DNA of 64,000 bases. It comes from Triatoma infestans (Eukaryota; Arthropoda; Insecta; Hemiptera; Reduviidae). The position numbers were made by a program, and so were the translations under genes. Below the pieces are notes generated by a model. It searched no databases. It was not told the DNA's origin and saw only the letters and a list, made by a program, of their open reading frames with translations. Shown one piece after another: positions 45,600 through 56,790 of the stretch (its first letter is position 1; each line of letters opens with the position of its first letter). Where the stretch lies: the NCBI GenBank assembly GCA_011037195.1, contig JAAEAF010003576.1, positions 62,001 through 126,000 on the forward strand, in the 5' to 3' direction.

Positions 45600-47050
45600 A
45601 ATAGTTTCATTAATATTTTTCATTTAATATTCTATTTGTCGAATTTGTCGATGTTTCATTCTTATTCTTCTTCTTGTTTGCACTATTTGTTTTAGTTTTG
45701 TAACGTTTATTATTTTTTTTGTTTTTGACTTGAGATTGTCTCATGTAGATTGATCAGTAATCTATGTTTTTTAGCAACTTGGTTTGTCGCTGTAATCTCT
45801 GCAGGTTATCTGTATGTGTAAGTTTTCAGGGTGACAAAGTTAATATTATTCGCTTGCAATCTGGAATACCTGTAGGGACGCCAAAATCCTGGAACAAAGG
45901 GTATTACTTTCTCGTTAGTAGATATAAATTAGTATACTTAACTGCCATGAGGATCCAAACGATATTAGACACAATATCGTGAGTAAAAATGGGAGCTGCT
46001 ATTTCTGAAACTTTAATAAATCGAAAGGTTAGATTTCTTTCTTTATCCGTGTTTTTGAATTCATCTTGAACTTTCAGCCAGAATTAATTTTAGACTTTAT
46101 CAAAGGCAAAGGCTATTAACCAGAGGATTTTTTTTTTTTTAAGTATATTCCATGTCAAAGACCTGGTCACATTATGCCCATTGTTGAAGGCTATTTATAC
46201 TCCTAATGTGAATTCATTCAACAGCTTAGAACTAACTGTTACGGATTGTCCATTATTGTTTAATAAGGAGCTCATTTCTGCTTTGCACTAGTCATCCTGG
46301 TATTTGAGGCTAATGTTTTCTGAATTCAAATCAAAATTGCAGCTTGGAATTGTATCAAAAAGGCTCTCTTTTGTATATCTATCGCAATGAATGCCAATTT
46401 TTTGGCAGTTTCATATATCTTTACCTCTCCACCTCGAAACTGGTGTATTCACTAACAAATACGTAGATCATAAAATTTGTAAATATCTTAATATTACACT
46501 AACGTGTTTTCCGAATACATCTCAAACAAAGTTGGTGGTATATCATCCTCCAAGAGTCGGAATTTCGGAACAATTTCCTACTCTACTCAGAACTTGCTTT
46601 ATCCGCATAGATGACTACGAGATATTCCGTTTTTTTTGCGCATTTAGCCAAGCAAACCTGTGAGCCGCCCTTTGAGATTTTGTCGTACTCTTGCAGTATA
46701 GAATCTTGGATAGTGGTAAGGCTTTCCTTGCTTAACTGAATGGTTACCTAGGGTAACCTTCCTGTAGAACCTACACAATTTCTTAATATGCTGATGGTTT
46801 TTTAATAATAAATTGTTTACATCTTTATAATCTGTTCAATAATTATATTATATTTATTATTAATTGAATATTTTCTTTTGCAGGGTACTTTGCCAAGTTC
46901 ATTTAGTTAATGAGTAACGGTGATGTGGTGAGTAAATGCAATGTATTTCACTTATATTCAAATAACCACAAGAAACTATGATAAATTTATTGTATCTGTA
47001 ATATTTAAAAAGTAATTTTTTTAAAGAGGAAATTCCTGTATACAGATATA
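45600..47050. other. No gene recognised
   Basis: ORFs at 45764-45982 and 46391-46663 show no motif. A T-run is at 46129-46140. Possibly the 3' UTR of the RLE LINE at the start. Confidence 0.35.
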
Positions 47051-47053
47051 TGA

Positions 47054-47255
47054 ATATGTGGATGGGTTCTCCATACTGGATAACAACTGGGATTTTATCC
47101 ATCGCATTGATGCTGTTCCTGACCGGTTTCGGATTTTCATCCATCGTCATAGTAAAGATCAAATTCGTGTAGAAATTTTGACTGACTTGTTGTTTTCGTT
47201 ACCAATACACTTATTGATATGCGGGGGAGGTTATAAGGTTGATAAAATCCCAGAT
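47054..47255 (-). mobile_element. Hammerhead element, family B, most of right arm deleted
   Basis: Contains the left tail ('tggatgggttctccatactgg'-like, 47058-47080), the ribozyme on minus (stem II GGAU-GAAA-AUCC, GAAACCGGUC intact, but AUGACGA replaces CUGACGA), part of the inner arm ('gatatgcgggggaggttata'), then abruptly the far-right segment 'gataaaatcccag'. This is a palindrome collapsed by deletion. Confidence 0.6.
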
Positions 47256-47489
47256 ATATATATGTGTGTGTGTGTTTTGCATGTGTATTTGGGTGTCTCA
47301 AATTTAAATTTATATTTACAGAGTAATCTGATGCACACGTTGATCCAACACTTGAAGTGCCTTTGCTGTATCTACTAGAACCTTCCTTATATGCACTTAA
47401 GTGCAACATTATTAAAGGCGAGGTTTGTTTAGTCTACTATTCATCAGCGAGGCAGAATTCTTGAAAGTTGTTATTTAAAAAAAAAAATA

Positions 47490-48005
47490 AGCTGGGTGTG
47501 TTAAAATGGTAGTAGGTTATAAATTCAACATTAACCAATAGATCGAATGGCCAATAATAAAACAAGCTGGGCATGTTAAAATGATAATACGTTAAAATTC
47601 AACTTTAACCAATAATCCAATGGCCAGTAATAGTACTAGTTGGTATGTTAAAATGATAGTAGGTTATAAATTCAACTTTAACCAATAGATCACGATTGGC
47701 CAGTAATGAACTAGTAGGTATGTTAAAATGGTAGTAGGTTATAAATTCAACACTAACCAATTGAACGAATGGCTATTAATAGAACAAGTTGGTGTGTTAA
47801 AATGGTAGTAGATTATAAATTCAACTTTAACCATTAGATCGAATGGCCAGTAATAGAACAAGTTGGTATGTTAAAATGGTAGTAGATTATAAATTCAACT
47901 TTAACCAATAGATCGAATGGCCAGTAATAGAACTAGTAGGCATGTTGAAATGGTAGTAGGTTATAAATTCAACTTTAACCAATAGATCGAATGGCTAGTA
48001 ATTAC
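47490..48005 (+). repeat. Minisatellite, ~74-bp unit, about 7 copies
   Basis: The unit runs 'gttaaaatggtagtaggtta' - 'taaattcaactttaaccaat' - 'agatcgaatggccagtaata' - 'gaactagttggtat'. Units start near 47499, 47574, 47647, 47718, 47794, 47870 and 47943 with 5-15% differences. It stops at 'ggctagtaatt', about 80 bp before the Helitron. Confidence 0.9.
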
Positions 48006-48084
48006 AGTTTCACTTACTGCTACAAGAAAAAAAATCCCCCCCCCCCGCATATTCGAAAAAATCTTACACACCCACATATATATA

Positions 48085-50197
48085 TCTATATATATAAATG
48101 AATGTCCGGTACGTAAAGGCAAATCTCGAGAATTAATGACTCAAACGTTGACAAATTTATATATGTTGTTGAGGCTGAGGTATAGATTGTTTTTATTACA
48201 CAAAATTTTCGATAGGTGGCACTTTTCAGAAGATACGAAAAATCTGTTTTTTCGCATATCGTACAGTGCACGTCTGTCAATCAGTAAGACAGTCAGCTTC
48301 ATATAGTTCTGAACTTTGTTATCAATAATTTTAACTACTGTTTCCCATCAAATCCAACATAATTATGGGAAAAATATAAATACTTCATGTGCGATGATAA
48401 TCTTCTGAGATTACGTATAAGAACGAAAAGCACGAAATGCCATTCTCACCCGAAATATGTAATGAAACTTTAATTTTAATAGAAGACAAGTGTTTGTTCA
48501 TCGCCAATAAACCTTTGACAATTGACATTATTTGCAACGAAAAAAAAATGTTGATGTCAATGAATTGAATGCTTTTCTACAAATGAATATTCCGCAAATG
48601 GCATCACAGTAGAGGGATATTTACAATACTATTATAGCAGCTGTTCAAAACGAAAGTGACTAATTATACTTCTTAGATGCACCAGGTGGAACCGGACAAA
48701 ATTTTCTTATTTCGTTGATATTAGCATATGTCCGATCACGAAAAGATATTGCTTTGGCTATTGCTTCGTCTGGCATCACAGCTATTTTACTTGATGGTGG
48801 AAGAACAGCTGATTCTGCTTTAAAATTAATATTGAATATCCAATTCAATAAACACCAACATGTAATATTTCGAAAAATGTAATGTTCAGGAATGGCTGCA
48901 ATTCTCAAAACATGTAAAATTATTGCATGGTATAGGACGAATGTACTATGGCGCATAAAAGTCATTAGAAGCACTCAATCAAACAAGACTTGAGAGAATC
49001 TACTCAGGCTTTTGGTGGTTTACTTATTTTATTATCTGGTGATTTCCGACAAACATTACCAGTTATTCCATGTTCAGCACCTGCTGACGAACTCAAAGCA
49101 TGCTTAAAAGCATCTCATTTATGGGCACATGTCATCACACTAAGTTTAAATATTAATACGCGTGTACATCTACGAAATGATACTTCAGCAGCGCGTTTCG
49201 TTCAACAGCTATTAGATGTTGGAGAGGGAAAAATACCTGTCGATGAAAAAACAAAAAGTATTACATTGCTAAACGATTTCTATAATTTGATTGACACTTA
49301 AGAGAATCTGATTCAGAGTATTTTTCCATTTATTGAACAAAATTACAGATACGTATCATTAATGCTTAGCAGAACTGCAATATTGGCTACCAAAAATGTT
49401 GACGTAAATGACATCAACATTAAAATTCAAAATATAATACCTGGCGAACATTTAAATTCAAATCATTAGATACTGTTATGAATTAGTTAATTATCCCGCT
49501 GGATTTAAACTCGCTTGATTTGCCAGTATTGCCAGCTCACATTCTGCATTTGAAAGAAGTTGGTGCTCCCCTATTATCCTTCAGCGACCAACGATCCACC
49601 ACGTCTCTGCAATTGAACTATACTTGCCGTGAAAAAATAATGAATAATGTTTTAGAAGCAACCATTTTAATTGGCAAATTCAGAGGTGAAAACGTTCTAC
49701 TGTCCCGCATCCTCATGATACCTATAGAAACACCTTTTGAGTTTAAACGAGTGCAGTTTCCGGTATGGCTCGCTTTTGCTGGACAATCAACAAAGCACTA
49801 GGCCAATCACTTAATGTATGCGGATTAAATTTGGAAAACCCATGGTCAAGTGTATGTAGCTTGCACGCGAGTAGGCAAACCTTCCGCATTGTATTTATAT
49901 GCCCCAAAAGGCAGAATAATAAATATTGTATATCAAAAAGCATTACAATAAGAAACGTAATTTTTTCATTCGAAAAGCATTACCTATCAAAAAAATATAT
50001 AAAATCAAAATCAAAATATATAAGCATTACATATCAAAACATATGCAATTTTTCTGTAAATTGCGTTTCATTAAAATTTTTTTTTCAATTCACTCTTATT
50101 ATTTTTCATTTCAATAAATATTTTCTAATAAAATAAATTAACTTTTTTACTTTCAAATATATATTAGGGGCCAGCAAAGTGGACCGGGTACAGCTAG
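48085..50197 (+). mobile_element. Helitron, internally deleted, both ends visible
   Basis: The 5' end TCTATATATATAAATGAATG starts at 48085 after an A. The 3' end is '...ggaccgggtacagCTAG' ending at 50197 and followed by T, i.e. insertion between A and T with 5' TC and 3' CTRR as Helitrons require. The pre-terminal hairpin is weak. The ~2.1-kb interior codes only for a broken Pif1-like helicase; the Rep/HUH domain is missing. It must have been copied in trans or decayed after insertion. Confidence 0.85.
48430..49950 (+). pseudogene. Helitron Pif1-like helicase remnant
   Basis: In order: ICNETLILIEDKCLFIANKP; motif I as FLDAPGGTGQNFLISLI (Walker A GKT changed to GQN); LAIASSGITAILLDGGRTAD; motif II as DECTMAH after a frameshift (~48933); FGGLLILLSGDFRQTLPVIP (motif III; 48990-49301) and SLNINTRVHLRND; then VLPAHILHLKEVGAPL, and VACTRVGKPSALYLYAPKG (motif VI) near the end. 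Stops and at least four frameshifts. Intact, it would unwind DNA during rolling-circle transposition. Confidence 0.85.
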
Positions 50198-50606
50198 TAT
50201 ACATATGTCGTGCTGTGTAAGGTGCTTTTGAACAAAATAACTCAAACACGCGCAAACCTGATATTCCGCCTAGTACCACCACCACCAGTCCGGTCAAATT
50301 TTTAAAAATAAGTCGATAACTGGAAATATAAATTTACAGAGTTTTAAGTTTCTGAGTAATCAGGAATTTGTTTTCAACGACTTTCATAATCTTACATCAA
50401 GTGATTTTTTTAGGTAAATTCTGAGGGATGTTAGATTTACTTAGTCTAGTACTTCTAAAAAAAAATAGCATGTGTAATATAATGGTTCTTTAATATCTGT
50501 AAATTAATTAAAGGTAAATTTATTAAAAATTCCAAGTTTAAAGACAATTTATTAATTAAAATTCTATTAATTGCATTCAGAGAAAGTGGTGTAATTGTTT
50601 CACCAA
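50198..50606. other. No feature recognised
   Basis: AT-rich sequence between the Helitron and the flanking direct repeat. Confidence 0.4.
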
Positions 50607-50832
50607 TACTACTGCAAAGGAAAATATTACGATCATGTAAAATTTTCGAAATAGCGTTTTTATGGAAATTCCAGTTTTGAGGTCCACTAAGGTAGAATTT
50701 TTTTTTTTTTTTTTTTGAGCGATGGTCTGTTCGTGTGTGTGGCTCTGTATTTGCTTGTATGTTAATATAACTATATCGGTAACGTGATAGTATTGTGTAG
50801 CTCAGAGTTGAATTTTATCCGTCTGTTTATTG
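50607..50832 (-). repeat. Left copy of direct repeat flanking a LINE (family R-like 3' end)
   Basis: Shares with 53023-53268 'ctgcaaaggaaaatattacg', 'ttttcgaaatagcg', 'gaggtccactaaggtagaa', a long T-run, 'gcgatggtctgtt', 'gtatttgcttgtatgttaa' and 'gaattttatccgtctgttt'. The first half resembles the reversed 3' end of family R ('cggaaatttccatgaaaac'-like). Confidence 0.75.
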
Positions 50833-53022
50833 CAAATCCCTAATGGTCGGATCAAATCGGCTGTCACTATGATATTTAAGAAAGGCGATAAAAATGACCC
50901 ACAAAACTATCGACCAATAGCCTTGTTAAATTCTATCCTCAAAATATTTACCCAAATTATTTTGAAAAGATTGGTTATATGGAGTGAAGAAAACTCCGCT
51001 CTCCCTGAAAGCCAATGTGGCTTTCGAAGAGAACGATCTTGCTTAGACAACTTGTTCCTTCTAAACGGTGTAGTCCAAATGAAATTAGGATATTATCGTC
51101 AATCTGACCTGTTTGTAATTTTGATTGATTACAAACAGGCTTTTGACAGTATAAATCACAATCTTCTCTGGGATAAGCTGTATCAAATTGGAATTAGCAT
51201 AAAATCATAATACTTTTAAAAAACCTATATGAAAAAGCAACTATAATGGTGAAATGCAATGGAATCCTGTCAATGGGTCGTGATAACAAAAGGAGTCCTC
51301 CAAGGGGAAGTATTATCCGGCTTTCTTTTCAGCTTATATATAAGCGATATGGAAGACTTTTTTAGATCGAGAGGAGCTTCCGGAATACCCTTGGCTGGGA
51401 ATAAAGATGTTCTGGTCTCTCTATACGCAGACGATAAAGCCTTATTCGCTGACTCTCCTTCAGATGTGAGCAAAAAATTGGAGTTGCTTGCTCTGTACGC
51501 CAAAACAAACCATTTAACTGTTAACAGCTCTAAAACAAAAATTTTACATTTTCAAAAGGGTAGGGCTAAAAAAGTTAAAAAATTTTACTATTTTGGCCAA
51601 GAGCTGCAAGTTATGACCACCTACACTTATTTAGGAATTCCATTTTCATCCTCAGGCTTATTTTATAGAGCTGCCAAATTTGCTGAGGCTAAAGCGTCCT
51701 CTGCTAATGGTGCAGTTTTAACTATCTGCAGGAAATCTAAAATAAGATCATGGGATAGTCGTGTTAAATTAAATAATTCGATAAGCTTGAGCTGCCTTTT
51801 ATATGGAATCGAAATATGGGGACTACGTTACACTGACACAGTTGAAAAGGCTCATATAAATTTTTTTAAACGATTGCTCAACTTAAATAAAACATCCCTT
51901 CCTGGTTAATAAGGCTGGAGTTTGGTGGACAACATTCACTGTATAGAATTATCAAACAAACCTTAAACTGGGTAGTCAGAATACTTTCAATGGATGATAA
52001 AAGATTAACTAAAATTTGTTTTCTCAAATTAAAGCAGTTACACACCAATCGACAGCTAATCAAATTCAACTGGTTCTCTCAGCTAAATAATATCTTGTCT
52101 AAGTTTAACGATCAGTCTGTCTTGCTTGAAAATGATCCAGATAAATTTAAGAGAGGAATTGCCAAAACGCTGAATCTGCTTAATGAGCACCTGAAAACCA
52201 AAGATGTTGAACATTTAATAACGGAAATTACAGCCCATATTATAACCAGTTTTTTGATCCCAAATACTACACAAATAGTTGTGTAAACTTAAATTTACGT
52301 TTTTGTATCCTAAAGATCTTTTGTCAGTTACGGTTGTCTGGTAAATATCAAATTAAAATTACTTTCAATAGCTTAACGTATATTATCAAGGCCCAAGAAA
52401 TATGTACACTGTGTAATTTAAATGTTTTGGAAACTTTATATCATGTTGTTGTAGCATGTCTGGTGTACTCGGCAATACGAGATCGCTACATACCTTTTGT
52501 TAAAGATATGTCTCTCGAACAGTTCCCATCTGTATTTATTTTAAGTGATTGTAATCAAATAAAACAGCTAGCGCTGTTTGTCATAAACTGCCTTAAAGCA
52601 CGATCGTTTGCATTAAATGAATAATTTATTTTTAAGTCTTATATCCTAGACTGCCCCCACTGCACTGTAAATAAGTTAATACATTTATAGTTGTTCAAAA
52701 CTGGTATGCACTTCCAACTCTTTAAAATTTGTCTTGATTTACAATACATGCGAATAAAATACTTATTTGACAAAACAAAATAATCTTTATATTATTATTT
52801 TTGTAACTCACTTTTATGTAGGAAATAACATTTTGCTTTATATTTACTTTCACATGTGAAAACCTTGTTTTATTTCCTTTTTGGCTTCATTTGAATCTAT
52901 GTTATTTTTATATCTATGCATATGTATCTTTTGTCTTGTCTGTATATTATATTATGTTATAGCCAACTCCATTTATATTTGTATGGGGTATTTCCCCAAA
53001 GGGAAATTAAAAATAAATATAC
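50833..53022 (+). pseudogene. LINE reverse transcriptase to 3' end, flanked by long direct repeats
   Basis: Starts within the reverse transcriptase: TMIFKKGDKNDPQNYRPIAL, FRRERSCLDNLFL, VILIDYKQAFDSINHNLLWD. A frameshift follows, then VLQGEVLSGFLFSLYISDME and LVSLYADDKALFADSPSDV (active-site YADD intact), LTVNSSKTKILHFQKG, TYTYLGIPFSSSG and INFFKRLLNLNKTSLPG. Further on: NWVVRILSMDDKRLTKICFL, ICTLCNLNVLETLYHVVVAC (C..C...H...C motif) and LFVINCLKARSFALNE. The endonuclease and N-terminus are absent. I cannot assign the clade with confidence. The 3' end near 53022 has no long poly(A). Confidence 0.8.
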
Positions 53023-53268
53023 ATAAATACTGCTGCAAAGGAAAATATTACGATTATGTCAGATTTTCGAAATAGCGTTTTCATGGAAATTCCGGTTTCG
53101 AGGTCCACTAAGGTAGAATTTTTTTTTTTTTTTTTTTTTTTTGAGGAGCGATGGTCTGTTAGTGTGTGTGTGTGGCTGTGTATTTGCTTGTATGTTAATA
53201 TAACTATAGCTGTAACGTGATAGTATTGTGTAGCTCAAAGTTTTGAATTTTATCCGTCTGTTTATTGG
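53023..53268 (-). repeat. Right copy of direct repeat flanking the LINE
   Basis: See 50607-50832. The longer T-run (~21) and a few insertions make it ~20 bp longer; otherwise about 90% similar by eye. It begins right at the LINE 3' end and stops matching exactly where the left copy meets the LINE 5' end. Confidence 0.75.
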
Positions 53269-54827
53269 AAGTTTGTTTTGATGCTGTATGATAAAAGCTA
53301 AAGTGAAGTAAGCTTCACTTTACGTTTATTATAAAGTTAGTAGTAAGAAAGAAAAAAAATGTTACAATTACAATACATATGAATACGTTAATTTCACTAA
53401 AAATGTTACATGTTCGTACAACATAGAAACAAAGGTTTGAATAATAAGTTCTGTTTACAATAACAAAGATACGAAAACTTCACATATGCATGAAAAAAAA
53501 TCAGGAGATAAAAAATTTTTCATAAATTAAGTCACCCACTTTTGATAATAGAGCGCTGTACTTGTCGCAAAATTCGTTCCATCTTTGGCTAGTAGAGTGC
53601 TCCACTTTTAGCAGAATACAATCCAGATGTATATTTCCAATTACCTACTTCGTTTTATGGTGTAAGGACCAAGTGGGTTTCTGTAAATTGGAAAAAAATT
53701 ATGAGTGATTTAATTATTTAATAATTCTAATTATTTGAATATTATGAAATACAGAATCAAGGATAATTGTTCTCTTTAAGCACTTGCCATTATGAAATAG
53801 CCATCCAGATGGTTATATATATATAATAAGGATTTAATTTTGTTTTGAATCAAAACTGTTTCAGCTAAGAAAATCTAGTGTATCTATCAAGTACAAAAGC
53901 TAGATAATTTTGACTTTAAATCAAATTTGTTTAAAATCAAATCATGTGCTCTGGTTTTTCGTATTTTTAGTAGACAAAAGCACATCAAAACATGGATGGG
54001 CTGATATCCGAAAAAGAGTGATGTAAATAAAATGAAGCAAGCATATATTTAATAATGTGCAAATATATTGAAATTTAAAAACATATTAAATTTGTAGCAA
54101 AAAAAAGTTGCTATTGTGATATTGTACTGATCAGTTCTGAATTTCTATACATTATTGATTTTTATCGATATTGTTGAAAATACCATCTCATTTTTTTTTT
54201 TTTTGAAACATGTTATTTATTAAAAAAAAAACTTTTCATTTATGTTTTTAATAATTGTTCTAAATGAAAGATTAGATTGGTAATAAATAATTAAATATTG
54301 TATTAACGATTAATCGCCTCTAATAAAGAGAGAGAGAAGGAAGAAAAAAAATTCCCTAGGTTGTGCATGCTGCGGTATGTTTGACCACTGGCTTTAGTGG
54401 TCCATTGAAGGATGTTGGAGGTGGATACATGTAGAACAGAGCTGGTGTAGCTCGCAGCCGTTACACTAACCGCATCATCTATTACATTGGTTAAAGTGAA
54501 GGCCGTCAGACCAACCATTCTTAGGTCTAACTCTTCTTCACAAGAGTGTCTGCCGTTACATACTTGTCAATATTAATCAAGTCTTCCATTGATTATCCAG
54601 AAAAACATACTTTACAGAAAGTTACCACTGTTATTTCGCATGAAATGCTTTTAAGTTTTTGCAGAATTTTTCAATAAATTACGAGTATAATCAAAATATA
54701 ATGATATGTTAGATTTGTTTTTGTTTTTTTATTAACGACAATTAAAGTCAATAAGTTGGTTTGTGTTAAGCTCTCAATTCAGCATAAATTGGTTAAACTA
54801 AAACTGAACCAAACAATTCTAACAACC
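53269..54827. other. No gene recognised
   Basis: AT-rich. 54303-54540 holds a less AT-rich stretch (71-aa minus ORF, MVGLTAFTLTNVIDDAVSVT...) without a recognisable family. Confidence 0.4.
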
Positions 54828-55549
54828 TTCAAAAATCTGGTGGTAAACACTCACATATTAGATTTTCTTTTACTGCAGATAAATTTTCTTCAAGCTTGTA
54901 ATTTGTACTGAATGTTTGTATTCAGTTTTACACCTGAAGGGGAGAATCTAAACACAATAAAAGTACCTTGGCGTCCCTTGCGATCGCTGTATTAGATACT
55001 GTAAAAATCTGGTGTGAACACTCACACAACTTTCTCTTATTCCAGTTCTCAAAATTATAATTAACAAATTTTACAGTTTGTTTACCAAATTTAATGAAAT
55101 TCTTTGAAAACTGAAAAAACTGTCCAGTAAAAGCGCACTTCCGGTTCACTAATTTTCTTAAAACTCGGAATTTTGGCCATCTATTTATTTCTAATTAATT
55201 TTCTTTGGATGATAGAATTGTATAATCAACTATGATAGCACTTTAGAGAAAAAACATAATCCCACTTCTCCTCCTAAATTGCCCTTAAATGAATTTTTCC
55301 ACAGAAATGTTTTAAATAAAAGTTGTAGATATTTGTATGTTTAGTTTATATAGGAAGTTTCAAGAAAATCGTCGGAGTCATTTTTGAAAAAATTGCGAAA
55401 AAGTGAAAAAATCCAACTAGTAAAGTGGTACTTCCGGTTGAGGAATTTTGACAGATAACGTAGTGTCAGACAGATCCCATAGTGATATCTAAACGGAATA
55501 TCAAGTTTCAAACTTTTCTACGGTTTTTCGTTTTTGAGCTGTGCTGTTC

Positions 55550-55584
<35 letters not shown>

Positions 55585-56135
55585 ACACACAAGACCATTT
55601 CCTAAAAACCACTTTTTTGGACTCAGGGGACCTCAAAACGGATTATTTCCGGTGAAAACTCCTGAAATAGCACTTTAGACGTAAACCTAACCCCACCTCT
55701 TCCCCATAAGTGCCCTTAAATGAATTTTGCCAGAGAAATGTTTCAAATAAAAGTTGTAGCTGTTTGTATGTGTAGTTGATATAACAAGTTTGAAGAAAAA
55801 CATTGGATCCATTTTTGAGAAAATTGCAAAAACTTAAAAAAACCGCTAAGTAAAGTGGTACTTCCGGTTGAGGAATTTTAACAGCTGACCCACTGTCAGA
55901 TGCCATGATTATATCTAGACGGAATATCAAGTTTCAACTTTCTACGGTTTTTCGTTTTTGAGCTGTGCTGTTCACAGTCATACACAGACGCACAGACACA
56001 CACACACACAGACCATTTGCTAAAAACCACTTTTTTGGACTCAGGGGACCTCAAAACGGATATTTCCGGTGAAAACTCGATATCGAAAATTTGACACGAT
56101 TACAATACTTCCTCTTACTAGGAGTAAAAGAAAGT
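54828..56135 (+). repeat. Family R repeats: a short 5' tip, then a long copy with tandem internal units
   Basis: 54828-54890 is a 5' tip ('aaaatctggtggtaaacact'). 55003-56135 is a long copy in which the segment from 'tagcactttaga' through 'ctacggtttttcgtttttga', the (AC)n tract and 'ctcaggggacctcaaaacgg' occurs twice (about 55230-55660 and 55670-56080). It ends 'caatacttcctcttactagg'. (AC)n tracts at 55556-55588 and 55993-56010. Confidence 0.8.
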
Positions 56136-56139
56136 AAAA

Positions 56140-56790
56140 ACACGTAAATATAAATTTAAAATAAAAATTTTCAAACAAAAAATTTAAATAAACTAATGTG
56201 AAACATTCACACAACATAATAAACTAAATAAAAGATACTATTAAACTAAACTAAATAATTAGATAAAATTATTATATACTTATAGCAAATTGAAATTTAT
56301 TTTAAAGCATTGCTATTATTACAGAAAAAATCAGAAATAAACTACATCTCAACTAATAAAATTTAAACAATATGTGGTATTTATAAGATTGAAATATAGA
56401 AATCTAACATAAGAAGTTTACTTACAGAAAATTTTCCTGTTTGAATTTCTTAAAAACTACAGATTAACTTGTTGTATACTATCACCAAGGGTTATGAAAA
56501 TAGGGTGTGTCCAGGTTTATATAGGGCCTAGGAGAGCGGATAGGAAAACCGTCATATTGGGTATATTGTTTAGGAAATTCCAGGAGACTGTAATAACTGA
56601 GGAGGGATAGGTTATTGGTATTTGTTCTAAAATTGATAGGTAATTTATCTTTTTTAATCATTTCCTTTGTACAGACCCTGAAGAAGGCAATAAATTTGGC
56701 GAAACATCGGTGAAAATTTGAAAAAAGAGGTTATTTTTACTGAACCTCAATATCCTCTTTACAGTATAATAAATAACCTTTACAGTATAA
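56140..56790. mobile_element. Hammerhead element, family C, left ribozyme missing
   Basis: 56150-56260 matches the interior of the 1555-1845 element ('tataaatttaaaataaa'). The right end carries the plus-strand ribozyme and then 'gaaaaaagaggttatttt', like the outer arm of the 1.6-kb element. The left arm is not recognisable, as expected of a 5'-truncated copy. Confidence 0.5.
56675..56711 (+). ncRNA. Hammerhead-like ribozyme motif, family C
   Basis: ACC (56675-56677), CUGAAGA (56678-56684), A, stem II GGCAA/UUGGC (one G-G mismatch), GAAAC (56701-56705), stem III ACAU (one pair weakened), C17 at 56708, GGU (56709-56711) pairing with ACC. Confidence 0.55.

Noticed and set aside
47490..48005. 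CRISPR-like array
   Set aside because: Units are contiguous 74-bp tandem copies with no unique spacers, in eukaryotic DNA.
50607..53268. LTR retrotransposon (long direct repeats around an RT)
   Set aside because: The RT is of non-LTR type (YADD with LINE-specific flanking motifs), with no integrase, protease or tRNA primer-binding site, and the repeats lack TG...CA ends.
54303..54540. Another tRNA-derived SINE ('ggttagtgtaacggc' on minus)
   Set aside because: No convincing box B at the right distance and no second copy seen.
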